From Triplophysa rosa (lineage: Eukaryota; Chordata; Actinopteri; Cypriniformes; Nemacheilidae): DNA of 64,000 nucleotides. Numbering within the stretch: position 1 is the stretch's first letter; each line of letters begins with the position of its first letter. The DNA lies in contig NC_079890.1 in the NCBI RefSeq assembly GCF_024868665.1, positions 38,293,453 through 38,357,452 of the forward strand, written 5' to 3'. Shown piece by piece: positions 31,648 to 44,300 of the stretch. Position numbers and translations under genes: made by a program. Under the pieces are notes generated by a model. That model ran no database searches. It was not told the origin of the DNA and saw only the letters and a program-made list of their open reading frames with translations.

Positions 31648-33239
31648 CAAACCCGATTCCAAAAAAGTTGGGACACTGTACAAATTGTGAATAAAAAAGG
31701 AATGCAATAATTTACGAATCTCATAAACTTATATTTTATTCACAATAGAATATAGATAACATATCAAATGTTGAAAGTGAGACATTTTGAAATGTCATGC
31801 CAAATATTGGCTCATTTTGGATTTCATGAGAGCTACACATTCCAAAAAAGTTGGGACAGGTAGCAATAAGAGGCCGGAAAAGTTAAATGTACATATAAGG
31901 GACAGCTGGAGGACCAATTTGCAACTTATTAGGTCAATTGGCAACATGATTGGGTATAAAAAGAGCCTCTCAGAGTGGCAGTGTCTCTCAGAAGTCAAGA
32001 TGGGCAGAGGATCACCAATTCCCCCAATGCTGCGGCGAAAAATAGTGGAGCAATATCAGAAAGGAGTTTCTCAGAGAAAAATTGCAAAGAGTTTGAAGTT
32101 ATCACCATCTACAGTGCATAATATCATCCAAAGATTCAGAGAATCTGGAACAATCTCTGTGCGTAAGGGTCAAGGCCGGAAAACCATACTGGATGCCCGT
32201 GATCTTCGGGCCCTTAGACGGCACTGCATCACATACAGGAATGCTACTGTAATGGAAATCACAACATGGGCTCAGGAATACTTCCAGAAAACATTGTCGG
32301 TGAACACAATCCACCGTGCCATTCGTTGCCGGCTAAAACTCTATAGGTCAAACAAGAAGCCATATTGAAACATGATCCAGAAGCGCAGGCGTTTTCTCTG
32401 GGCCAAGGCTCATTTAAAATGGACTGTGGCAAAGTGGAAAACTGTTCTGTGGTCAGACGAATCAAAATTTGAAGTTCTTTTTGGAAAACTGGGACGCCAT
32501 GTCATCCGGACTAAAGAGGACAAGGACAACCCAAGTTGTTATCAGCGCTCAGTTCAGAAGCCTGCATCTCTGATGGTATGGGGTTGCATGAGTGCGTGTG
32601 GCATGGGCAGCTTACACATCTGGAAAGGCACCATCAATGCTGAAAGGTATATCCAAGTTCTAGAACAACATATGCTCCCATCCAGACGTCGTCTCTTTCA
32701 GGGAAGACCTTGCATTTTCCAACATGACAATGCCAGACCACATACTGCATCAATTACAACATCACGGCTGCGTAGAAGAAGGATCCGGGTACTGAAATGG
32801 CCAGCCTGCAGTCCAGATCTTTCACCCATAGAAAACATTTGGCGCATCATAAAGAGGAAGATGCGACAAAGAAGACCTAAGACAGTCGAGCAACTAGAAG
32901 CCTGTATTAGACAAGAATGGGACAACATTCCTATTCCTAAACTTGAGCAACTTGTCTCCTCAGTCCCCAGACGTTTGCAGACTGTTATAAAAAGAAGAGG
33001 GGATGCCACACAGTGGTAAACATGGCCTTGTCCCAACTTTTTTGAGATGTGTTGATGCCATGAAATTTAAAATCAACTTATTTTCCCCTTAAAATGATAC
33101 ATTCTCTCAGTTTAAACATTTGATATGTCATCTATGTTGTATTCTGAATAAAATATTGAAATTTGAAACTTCCACATCATTGCATTCTGTTTTTATTCAC
33201 AATTTGTACAGTGTCCCAACTTTTTTGGAATCGGGTTTG
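31648..33239 (+). mobile_element. Tc1-like DNA transposon with one nonsense codon
   Basis: 1592 bases flanked by TA (31646-31647, 33240-33241). Terminal inverted repeats start CAAACCCGATTCCAAAAAAG and are perfect for about 50 bases. They enclose a transposase frame with the DD34E signature regions WSDES, QHDNARPH and SPDLSPIENIW. Lies between copies 1 and 2. Confidence 0.92.
32000..33019 (+). pseudogene. Tc1-like transposase, single in-frame TGA
   Basis: From ATG at 32000 (MGRGSPIPPMLRRKIVEQYQ) the N-terminal half holds a helix-turn-helix DNA-binding region (GVSQRKIAKSLKLSPSTVHN). After KKPY there is TGA at 32366-32368; the same frame then continues from 32369 to TAA at 33019 with all three catalytic regions. 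The two parts together span about 340 codons, the usual Tc1 length. Apart from the stop I see no frame break. It cuts and pastes DNA at TA sites when intact. Confidence 0.88.
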
Positions 33240-34200
33240 TACGTGTGGCGTCATCCAGCACTACAGTTCCACAAAATCCTAGTGGAAGCACTGGAATACA
33301 TCAGTTGGTAAAATATCTGTGAATTCTCATTTACTTAGTTTTTATTATATATACTGTATATATATATATATATATATAGATATATATAGATTCGGACATA
33401 CTACTGTTTTCTCATACTATATAGTAGGTAAGTAGGCGTATTCGGTCGCAACATTAGTATACACACGTCCAAATCTCGTGAGAAAAAGTGCACCAGCCGG
33501 GAAATTCTCGCCTACTGTTTTATGAAGACCGAGGTTTCGGACATACTATTCGTTCGCCTACTGCTTTTCGCCTACTATATAGTATGACTGTATGCGGTTT
33601 CGGATTCAGCCGTTGAGAATCGAGAGTCCATTAAAGGAATCGACTCCTCTTTAAGTACCTTCATAAGCGCAATCCCCGCCCCTTAGCTGATGTCATTGGT
33701 CAGCTAAATCACATCAATTTCTTGTCTAAAATAGTACAGACTTCAGAAAATCTAATGGATGAAGTCAAATTCTGCATCCATAAAAGAAAAAGCTTTGTTT
33801 GCACACACAAAGCAGATATGATTACATGTATCCACACATTTAAAAAAAATAATTTAAGTACGTTTGCTTTTGAGATGGACTGTAAACTCTTCTCTTACTC
33901 TACCGATGAGCTCAGTATGTGCGTGAAGAGAATTACATGTATATAAAGCAAAGTCTCAAAAAATATTTACTTGGACGTCCAGTATCGGTTTTTGGCACGG
34001 GCAAACCGGGCAGTCACCCGGGGCGGCATTTTTTCATGATACATGGGGGGGTGGCACGAGCAGTTAAAAAAAAAAAATCCTCTGCGCTGCCACCGCGAAG
34101 CGGTTTTCTATTATCTATCATTTCACTGTGTGGGGAATTGGCGCCCCTGCTTGCTGAGAAGGTGCCGTGCACAGAAGCTGTGTGAAATGGCTAATAAAAA
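33240..34200. other. Intergenic; AT microsatellite and MITE at 33388-33613
   Basis: (TA)n at about 33345-33388. Then GATTCGGACATACTACTG and a right end GTATGCGGTTTCGGATTC, matching the style of the element at 17634-18105. 33980-34200 has a hAT-like end (GGGCAAACCGGGCAGTCACC). No gene. Confidence 0.5.
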
Positions 34201-34601
34201 TAGGTAATACAAAACGATTATGTGGTCACTATTAGACTACTATTAGACTGCGTCCACGAATCCTTTGGTACTCTTTCTCTCGAGAGGTCCTCCTGTGTGT
34301 TCCAGGCATTATAGGCTGTCAAAAGTAGTCAACCAATCAGGGATAGGCTTCCACGGCTGGCCAATGAAAATGCGACCTCTTAACTACAGTAGGCCTAATT
34401 GTTAAAAATGCTTGATGAAAAGAGTTGTTTTTTGTGTTCTTTTCTACAAAAGTGTCATGTTAATGTGTAATTCTTGTAAAATAGTACATTGTAAATTGCT
34501 GAGTTTCATTCTTATAAAATCTTTGAATATATAAATCTTTTAATGAGTGGATTCTTGCGTGTGGGTGGATGGGGGGCACCATGAGGTCTTAATACGCCTC
34601 T

Positions 34602-35256
34602 GGATCCACCATGTTCTCAGGTAACAATTTTAATATATTTGATGCAACATTATTAATCAAATGTATATTATAAATGAACGGTAAGGGAGCGTTTGGTATA
34701 TTGCATAGAAGTTCAGTTTTATGCCCTGAACTTCTGGAACACTGAATGCAGAACACTTACAGTGTCTGTCTGCAAACGCATTAAATGCATAACCAAATAG
34801 GTATAGAATATTATATGATATTTCCAAATGCATTCCAAATCTGTTACTATAAAATAAAATGCTAAAATTGTCACCATGATGAGTGTGAAGCTGACGTCAT
34901 GCCCTATGTTGCGCTGCCGTCTTGGGAGGATCATACTCAGCTGCTATTATTGTTTTGATATACCGTTACTTGTAGTAAATATTATTTTAGAATAAAGCTA
35001 ACTTAAGACACCAATCTATATTGTTCGGTATCAATTTAGTACTATTTTGACAATACTGTGTTTAGTGTACGACATGCATGAGGACCACATGAACTTGAGG
35101 GTGTTGGCCTGTTTTGTCTGAATAACATGGTAGTTAAACTGACGTTTATATGTAGCCTACAAAGCATCCTAATGCCCCGTTCATTTCTAATATACATTTG
35201 ATTAATAATGTTGCATCAAACATATTAATATTGTTACCTGAGAACGTGGTGGATCC
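34602..35256. mobile_element. Inverted-repeat DNA element (80-base arms)
   Basis: The left arm 34602-34681 (GGATCCACCATGTTCTCAGG...) and right arm 35178-35256 are complementary with few mismatches. A second matching pair lies further out (CGACCTCTTA near 34372 against TAAGAGGTCGCG near 35310), so the true ends may be at about 34.3 and 35.4 kb. No coding frame. Confidence 0.65.
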
Positions 35257-35420
35257 ATCTTGCTTCGTTGAATACATCGAGTCACTTTCAACCAATAAGA
35301 TGCCATGTAAGAGGTCGCGTTTTCATTTCAAACTCATATATGGAGCCGTCCCAGTGCTAAAAGATGCCGGACATGAACCGTGAAACTAATGTCTGTGCGC
35401 ACGTGCTTTAGTTCAGCCTA

Positions 35421-35440
35421 CCCCCCCCCCCCCCCCCCAC
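35421..35440. repeat. Homopolymer C run
   Basis: A run of about 20 C at about 35421-35439. Length in the assembly may be unreliable. Just downstream, about 35550 (CAGTGTTTCCCC) looks like one end of a hAT element. Confidence 0.8.
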
Positions 35441-35892
35441 GCGCTGTATGCTTTAGGAAATAATCGTACAGCTCTATCTTATCTTTTATAAATGTGATCA
35501 AAGTAAATACTCTTTGAAGATACGAAGTATGCAATACTACTCTATAGCAGTGTTTCCCCTATCACTGCCTTAGGGGGGCACCCCGCCGGAAGTAATTTAA
35601 GGTTACCTTTCCTATATAACATGTCTATACCTTGTTCTCGTATTAAACAATCTAAATAGCATTGTGTTATTTATCTTATTTACATGGCGGCATAGGCATG
35701 TCATTTCTGTTTCTACGTGGTGGCGCCTTTACAGTTCTCCTCTGCTCACCGTGAGGAGTTCCGCCCCGATGCTCTTGCACACAGAGACACGTGCGCGCAC
35801 ATCTACAGGTAAGCACACTCCCACCAGCGGACAGAGAGCGCGTGTGGGAAAATATGAGATTGGCAGAAACCGCATGTGTTAGTGCCGCTTTA

Positions 35893-35985
35893 ATAGTGGA
35901 AAGATGAATTTTTCTCATTTTTACTGGATGCTACATCCCTGTTACAGAGGAAACATGTTTGTGATGTGACTATATTAAGCAGAAT
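35893..35985 (+). pseudogene. Isolated fragment of mannose-receptor 3' UTR
   Basis: ATAGTGGAAAGATGAATTTT to AAGCAGAATATCC aligns with 27513-27608 in the 3' UTR of copy 1 at roughly 80% by eye over 95 bases. Copy 2's 3' UTR (55660-55835) holds looser matches. No coding exon lies before it. It could be the last trace of another receptor copy. Confidence 0.6.
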
Positions 35986-36349
35986 ATCCAACGCACCTTT
36001 TTACTAGCAGCACTTGCCCCTGGCTGAATTTTTTAGAAGCGCAAGCACAAAATTTAGAGGCACACCTTAAATGAGCCTGCAATGCAATTACTGAAATTTT
36101 TCCCCAAAATAGCAGTATTACTGACAAATGCATTGATAATAAATAGACTTAACTTGCAGAAATTACGATGTGCGGTTTTATTTCATTTCAGAGGGATATG
36201 ACATTACTCAATACCAGGGACATACGGAATCTGCAGACTTTTTGGTTAATTCTGTGCTAAAATATTGGAAAAATCTGCCTAATTATTTTGTACAGAAATG
36301 TAAATATGTGTTCAAATAGTTTTAAAATTCTACCTGTCTATGCATTTAA

Positions 36350-36590
36350 CTGCAGGTTAGACACAGGGGTGTACTCACTTGTTGCCAACGGTTTAGACAT
36401 TAATGGCTGTGTGTTGAGTTATTTTGAGGGGACAGCACATTTACACTGTTATACAAGCTGTACACTCACTACTTTACATTGTAGCAAAGTGTCATTTCTT
36501 CAGTGTTGTCAAATGAAAAGATATAATAAAATATTCACAAAATGTGAGGGGTGTACTGTACTCACTTCTGTGAGAGACTGAAACCTGAGG
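36350..36590. mobile_element. Terminal fragment of a Tc1-like element
   Basis: CAGGGGTGTACTCACTTGTT through AAATGTGAGGGGTGTACTG and CACTTCTGTGAGAGACTG matches the right end of the Tc1-like element at 42157-44610 (44420-44610). Only this end is present. Confidence 0.7.
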
Positions 36591-37242
36591 GTGAGTAAAG
36601 GAACACAAAGTACATCAATATAAGGGTTTGCTTTATAGATTTCCATCATGTTCTGCATAAGATTGTTATGAAACCTTTTCCTTTTAAATTGGTGCTTTCT
36701 CGGTTCAGTTTCTGATCCTCTTTGTTTTTACAAAAAAATAAAGAACCAAAACAGTCCAAGTGCAGTATTGTTATTTTTACAAACCATTTCTTCACCAAAG
36801 TTCTAGTTTATTTTTGGAAAGACTTGCTGACCTAGCAAAATCAAACATTTCTGAAAGCTGCATTTGATTGAAATGATCTCAGAAAATAACTTCAAATAGA
36901 ACATATAAAGCTCATATGTTTGCGGTACGATTCACAACGTATGAATAAGCCACCTCGTAAAATCGTTACGAATTCCTTTGAGATCAGGTTGGCAAGACTG
37001 TCTAATACAAATACATGTAAGTGAACAGAGGAGTTGTAGTTTTTTTGTTTTCAATTACATTTATCAACCGATTTTAATTGTCTGCAGTCTACATGGAGCG
37101 CCATTCACTCTGAGTGACAATATTAAACTTATAAACAATAAATTATTGACTGTCAAACAATTGTGAAAACTCTTGCGTAGATTTGTTTTTTGTCTATGAC
37201 GTGATGTAATTTAAGGGAAAAGTACAGTATATTGTGGATCTA
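36591..37242. other. Intergenic sequence, nothing recognised
   Basis: AT-rich, no exon, no clear terminal repeats. Confidence 0.5.
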
Positions 37243-37650
37243 TACACTGTAAAACTTTGCTGTAGGTTTGAAACTGGTTTGCCAGTAACCTACTGTAGAT
37301 TTATTTACTTTACAATTAGTACTGTTTTAATTTGAGTTAAACTTTAACCTAAATTAAAACACTTTGACTTTTGAGATTCAAAATGAGCAGGAAGAGCCTG
37401 GTCTCATTACTGGCATTAGCACAGCAACACTGCAAAAACGACATTCTTCCTAAGCATCGTCTTGTTTTTTATTAGAAATATTTGAAACTTCTTAAATTAC
37501 AAAACAATTACATGACAAGAAAAGTGTCCTAAGATATTTAGTCTTGTTTCATGAAAGACAATAAGTTTGTTTAAATCAAAATTGTAAATTAAATCTACAG
37601 TAAGTTACTGGCAAACCTGCTGCAAAACTACAGCAAAGTTTTACAGTTTA
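37243..37650. mobile_element. MITE with ACACTGTAAAACTTTGCTGT ends
   Basis: The left arm ACACTGTAAAACTTTGCTGT continues into GCCAGTAACCTACTGTAGAT. The right arm (about 37598-37648) is its complement, ending CAGCAAAGTTTTACAGT. No coding capacity. Confidence 0.7.
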
Positions 37651-38099
37651 TTTATTGGCGGTTGACAGCATACACTTTATGGCACTTAATCTTGCGGACA
37701 TTAAATCTCATGTGTGGTGATTTACATAATGCATATTGTTCTAAAGCAGCTTTAGAAAGAGAAGTATCTTACAAACCTCTCTGTGAAAAGCAAAAGATTT
37801 TGAAATAGACTTTGGGAGGAACCAAATCTTCTTCTCCTTTTACGTACAGATAATTAAACAAGTTCATAGAAAGACACAAACATTATCAGATTATGAGACT
37901 GTGGCTATGAAACCTAATAATCTCAGAAGTCACTTGTGGAAAAGAGACGTAGTGTTTGTGTCGATGTGATAGAGTGCAGGTGTTATGTTTGATCTTTCTA
38001 TAGTGGGATTCATTTTTTGGAGATTGTTTAAAAACAGAACTTTAAAGGACTATAACTGGCTAGTTTTTATACCTTACATGATGGTTAATATATCATTTA

Positions 38100-38275
38100 T
38101 GAGTTCCACCCTGTTTCCATGGTGATTGTTTTTGCCCAATCAGTTTTTGCCCCCACCCCCTCGAGCACATGACAGGATAGAAGTGTTCAAGTCTGTCAAG
38201 AGTGAATATAAGTGTGTTAGTCTTCAAACACAAGCTGGATTCCTTCATGTGCGGATCACAAGTGAAAGTTCAGAT
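38100..38275 (+). promoter_or_regulatory. Promoter/5' UTR block of copy 2
   Basis: Upstream of the ATG are a CCAAT box (38136-38140), a GCACATGAC element and a TATA-like GAATATAAG (about 38204). The same order (CACCCTGTTTC, CCCAATCA, CACGTGAC, AGATTCCTTC, GTTCAGATATGAAG) recurs before copy 3 at 56985-57179. The conservation suggests a real shared promoter and 5' UTR. Confidence 0.55.
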
Positions 38276-38348
38276 ATGAAGTCGTCTCGTGTTCTGCTGT
38301 TTGTTTTCATTTGTTTGTTTGTTGTGTCAAAGCCATCCAGTCAAACAG
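38276..38348 (+). CDS. mrc1: Copy 2 signal peptide exon
   Basis: ATG at 38276: [20 protein letters not shown] then SSQT, a typical cleavable signal peptide. It ends in phase 1 before GTATGA. An upstream in-frame ATG at 38126 exists, but the promoter-like block and the identical start context in copy 3 (CAGATATGAAG) support 38276. Confidence 0.88.
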
Positions 38349-41300
38349 GTATGATACATATAACATCTACGTGTTTTCAGCATTTATTTTCATGTAAACT
38401 GGACGTCTACTTGCTTAATATCTTCCATTTGTTTTCACTTTTCACTACGGTAACATGTAGAAATGAATATCATTGTGATACTGGAGGTTTACGTCACAAC
38501 TGTTATTACTATGATGTGTGTGTCTACTCCATCAGCCACACTGAAAATCATGCTATTTTAATTACTTTTCACATAATTCCTTTTTAATGTTAGGCATATT
38601 TGTAATCATTTTACTAAGGTAAATGAGACATTGTATAATTTAGTTCATCTTATGTTTTAATGTTTTAACACAATAAAATGAACAAAAACCTGGATGTTGA
38701 CAAAGAACCAAAATCAGATTTAAATCCTAAACTATACTAATACTAATCTATTTTTGGGGCAGTTTCCTGGACAGGGATTAGTTTAAATCAGGACTAGGCT
38801 TTAGTTAAATTAGGATTTTTTTTTTAAATGTACTTTAAAAAAAACATTACTGATGTGCATCTCGAGACAACACAGATGGCCGCACTTATGTTTTAAAGAG
38901 TACATAACTAGGGATTTTTAAGGTCCTACTTTGGTTCACGGAGTGTCCAACAACAAGTTTACGTACATAGAAGGTGTAAAAACACGATTATTTCATAATA
39001 ATAGGTAATTATTCTTACCTTACTTCTTGACTGACTCTCAAATGGTTTGTTGCGTGATTCATCTAATCCCCTCCTTTTCCTCTAGCCTAGTCTGATGTGA
39101 TTGGTCAGATGGTCTAGTCTGCTGTGATTGGTCTACTGCGAATGAGGCTCACGAGCTACAGTGTTTGGGGGAGAAGAGTGAAGTTTTCACGCGCAGTTCT
39201 AGCAAAACGTAGGCGGGGACTATATGTAGTGACGTAAATCTGCGGCGGTTGGCGAATCGGACTAGTGACGACTCGTTTGTGTGATTCAGAGTCGACTCCC
39301 TTCTTTCCAAGCCAATAACTTTATTCATTCACCTTCGGATTTACAACTTGACAGACTGCTTACTTTCAAACACACCAACATTAAACACCGCATGAAATGT
39401 AATTTTCATGATCTCATGTTATGTACTCTTAAGAAATGTCAATGCAGTTGTTTTCGATCAAGACACATCTAACATTTTAGTTAGTCTGGAACTAGGCTTA
39501 AGCGTTGTCCGGGAAACTGCCCCTTTAAGTCATAAGAAAGTCATTGAAAGAAAGAAAGAAAGAAATAGTTCACCCAAAAACGAAAACAAGGACTTTAAAG
39601 GCGGGGTAACCGATTTCCGAATTACGCTTTAGACAACTGAGTTGGGCCGAGTACCAAAACAACCTTGTAGCCAATCAGCAGTAAGGTGCACAGGACGGAC
39701 ATTAGCCGAGCCGAGCGCTGACGAAAGCGACAGATGGGGGTAGGGGTGTGTTTGTTTTTGTGATTTGAACATCAACAACGGCTAAGAGAAATCTGACACC
39801 CCCGCCTTTAAGTGTTTGAAATCCCCAAATCTGAGCCTGAAGCTCTGAGGAGATTGCAGATTTTACTGTATCTACACACCTGTAGGTTTAAATACAGAAT
39901 GAATGTCTTGTGTGATTTATTTTTGTGTAGACTCCGGCTCTTTTCTGATCTACAACAAGGATCATAACAAATGTGTGAATGTGGTTAATGCCAGTGCGGT
40001 GCAGACGGCAGCGTGTGACGTCTCTTCTGACGCTCAGCGTTTCCGATGGGTTTCATCTTCAAGAATCATCAGCGTCTCTCTTAAACTCTGCTTGGGAGCT
40101 CAAGACATCAAAGACTGGATGAAGATTATTCTTCTGCCCTGTACAGAACACAGTCCTCTACAGACCTGGGAATGTAAGAACGAGACCTTGTTTGGATTAA
40201 AAGATCAAGCGTTACACCTGAACTACGGCAATCGAGAAGAGCCAAATATGATGCTGTTTAGTGGAAGTGGAGATTGGAGTCGCTGGCAGATTTATGGGAG
40301 TCAAGACGATCTGTGTTCTCATGGATATCAAGGTACGAGCAAACATTCTTATTAATAATAAACGTCTGATGCAGTTATGAGTCAGAACCCATCAATATTT
40401 CTTTCTCTTGAAATTCTTGTCTGTAGAGATTTATACTCTAGGTGGGAATTCATTTGGAAAACCATGTCAGTTCCCCTTTAAATTTGATGACAATTGGTAC
40501 GCCGAGTGTATCGTGGAGGGAAGATCAGACCGTCTACTGTGGTGTTCAACTGAGACAGATTATGACACTGATGAGAAATGGGGCTTCTGTCCAACCAAAG
40601 GTAAGAAAATGACAATTTCAGCAAAATAAAAAAAACATTCAAACATTGTTCATTTGTAAATGTTTTCCCTTTAATAGGCATCGTAGGGTGGGACAGTGAT
40701 CCAGTAAGTGGTGTTTTGTATCAGAGGAACACACAGTCAGTATTGACGTGGCATCAAGCTCGAACCAGCTGCCGACATCAAGATGCAGATCTTCTCAGTA
40801 TATCAGAACTCCACGAGCAGTCTTATATAGCAGGTACATTCACATCTTCTGTACACACACACACATTTTCTTCTTCTATTTGGATCCACAAGACAAGCAA
40901 CAAAAATGGAATCCAAATACCTTGGGAACTCAGTTTGCAAGATGACAGGTACTCACGGATAACATACATTCACAACTGCTTATATTAATAACATTTAGGG
41001 TAGACAAAACATCTTTGTTTCCATATTTGCATACTCCCTATAATGGCTGCGACTGAACAACATTTTGCAAGTTTTTTTGCTTTTTTTTGCAATCCACTCA
41101 ACTGCAGTCCTTTGGTCACATTTTTACGCATATGACCTAAACTTCCAAACACTAAAGTAATTAACTTACAATGACAGTCAAGTTGATGGATAGCTTCAAC
41201 CAATGGCTGATATTTCAGTAGTTTGGAAAGATAACAGGTATCCAAATACAGATCAAAACAACAGCCAACCTCAATGATAAATACAGAGCTCAAAGCCTTG

Positions 41301-44300
41301 TTTACAATCACAATGTCAGGAGTATTTTGAATGTTTTTAAGCAACTAGAGAGAATTTTTGCAATACGGCTCCCCCATGTGATTGATAAGCGCAATTGTCT
41401 GTTACCAGTGTTGTAAATAATGTCACTGTATAAACTTCCCGCGTGAATTTGTTCAGTAAGCCGGTGGAACCTGCGAATGCAGAAACGTCATTTAGAAACC
41501 ATTTTGCACTCTACCACAGCCAGGGGATGGGAGGGGGTTTGTGTACCGACCCGAAACACGAAACTTACAGAGTGTGGTTTTAGCCGCTAGGAGGCTGCTC
41601 AGGCAGCAGCATCAGTAGAATTCATCTGGTTAACAGTTGTTCAAATACTGAAATTATTTTAGACACATTATTTTAAGGTCGAAAAACTACATAGGGTTGC
41701 TTTAAAATAGTCTCTGTCAACTATGTTGTGATGGAACCAGTTCAATTCAACAGTAGTATGTTGGTCAATCTTACTGTTTTTATGTATTGTTTCCAAATCC
41801 TTTTCAATCAGATCAGCCAGGCGATCGTGTCTGGCCATATACAGTCCTTTATAACTGTTTCATTTTCCTGTTGATTTTGATGTAACAGGCAAATGGGGTT
41901 GAAATTTGATGGACAGCTTGTACATAGTTGGAAGACTTTGTAATCGTGCTTTAATCATAAAAATTTGAATATCCTCTGAGATCGAAAACATTTGTCAAGG
42001 CAGAATGGGATACTGAGTGGTCAGCTGATTGGAGAAATGCATTTTGGGTTCTTTTGAGGTGAAAAAGTGAAGCTCTTACATTGTTGGTCAGTAGTTGACA
42101 AGGTTCACTTTCAGTATTGAGTACCGCTCGAGCAGAGATATGCGAGTCTGTTACTACAGTATCGCACAGAAGTGAGTACACCCCTCACATTTTTGTGAAT
42201 ATTTTATTATATCTTTTCATGTGACAACACTTAAGAAGGGACACTTTGCTACAGTGTAAAGTCACCAGAGCTTCACTGGTTGCCACTGGAGTCCTCTTCC
42301 ACTCCTCCATGACGACATCACAGAGCTGGTGGATGTTAGAGACGTTGCGCTCCTCCACCTTCCATTTGAGGATGCCCCACAGATGCTCAATAGGGTTTAG
42401 GAATGGAGACATGCTTGGCCAGTCCATCACCTTTACCATCAGCTTCTTTAGCAAGGCAGTGGTCGACTTGGAGGTGTGTTTGGGGTCGTTATCATGTTGG
42501 AATACTGCCCTGCGGCCCAGTCTCTGAAGGGAGGGGATCATGCTTTGCTTCAGTATGTCACAGTACATGTTGACATTCATGGTTCACTCAATGACAGCAG
42601 ATGTAAATTAGCTATTAGCTAACTCTGGTGCAATTACTTTTAATTGTGCATTGTCCCTGTAAAAATAAACAATAAAGTAAAGTAAATGAACTGTTGCTCC
42701 CCAGTGCCGGCAGCACTCATGAAGCCCCAGACCATGACGCTCCCACCACCATGCTTGACTGTAGGCAAGACACACTTGTCTTTGTACTCCTCACCTGTTT
42801 GCCGCCACACATGCTTGACACCATCTGAACCAAATAAGTTTATCTTGGTCTCATCAGACCACAGGTCATGGTTCCAGTAATCCATGTCCTTAGTCTGCTT
42901 GTCTTCAGCAAACTGTTTGTGGGCGTTCTTGTGCATCATCTTTAGAAGAGGCTTCCTTCTGGGACGACAGCCATGCAGACCAATTTGATGCAGTGTGCGG
43001 CGTATGGTCTGAGCACTGACAGGCTGACCCCTCACCCCTTCAACCTCTGCAGCAATGCTGGCAGCACTCATACGTCTATTTCCCAAAGACAACCTCTGGA
43101 TATGATGCTGAGCATGTGCACTCAACTTCTTTGGTCAACCATGGCGAGGCCTGTTCTGAGTGGAACCTGTCCTGTTAAACTGCTGTATGGTCTTGGCCAC
43201 TGTGCTGCAGCTCAGTTTCAGGGTCTTGGCAATCTTCTTATAGCCTAGGCCATCTTTATGTAGAGCAACAATTCTTTTTTTCAGATCCTCAGAGAGTTCT
43301 TTGCCATGAGGTGCCATGTTGAACTTCCAGTGACCAGTAGGGCTGTAGTCAAGTCCACCTTAGTCGAGTCCAAGACCAGGACTAGTCGAGACCGAGTCAA
43401 GACAGAGTCTAAAGAGGTTCGAGTCAAAGTCCAAGTCCAAGTCCAAAGAGGTTTGATTCCAAGTCAAGACCGCGTCCAAATGAGACGGTCAAGACAGACA
43501 CAGAAAAAAGAACCCTCTTCAAAAATCAAGACCACATACTTTATTTGCAATGATCAAAAAGCGGATCAAATTAGATCATTTTATTTACTGTAGGTATAGC
43601 AATTTCACCAGTCACATGAAGCCGAAGTGCAACTTCAGATTTTCCTGTCTTTTTATTGTAGTGTAACAATCACATTCTGGGCTGCCAAAGGAAAATGTTC
43701 CCATTCTCAGCTTGTTGACTTGTCAGTGTTAACTGCATTGAATCAACATCACTTTTGCCATGGCAATGAATGTTGAAAGAACGTAGAAGTTTCAACAAAC
43801 ATCATTATTGTGATCAGTATTTTCTTTCGTTGGGTTTTTGATTCTTGTGTTTTAACTTTAGGTTTTCATTGTCTGTTATAACAGTGTGCTAAAATACAAT
43901 TGTTGAGGCACAGTATCACAGTAACAGTTTAATTTGGCACAGTATCTTAGCGTTGAGAACCAGAACACTCAAATCAGTCATTTAGTATCTTTTTTTACAG
44001 CTTGAAACCCATCACAAAAAGTAACCTACTCCAAGAGGAAAGAGTATTAACTTAATGAAGGTCAAGAGTCCAACTAAAGCAAACATATATGCTTCATCAA
44101 AGGTTTTGTTTGGAAGGAGAAAATATCATCGGACTCGGTCGAGACCAACTAGAACATTTGTCGAGTCCAATGATCGAGTCCGAGACAAGTCTGAGTGCAG
44201 ATACCAACGAGTCCAAGTCAAGTCCGAGACTAAAGAAAACCGCCTTGAGTCCGGACTCAAGTACTACAGCACTGGTGACCAGTATGAGCGAGTGAGAGCG

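Noticed and set aside
38126..38275. Upstream in-frame ATG of copy 2 as the true start
   Set aside because: It would place 50 non-hydrophobic residues before the signal peptide, and the region matches the promoter/5' UTR of copy 3.
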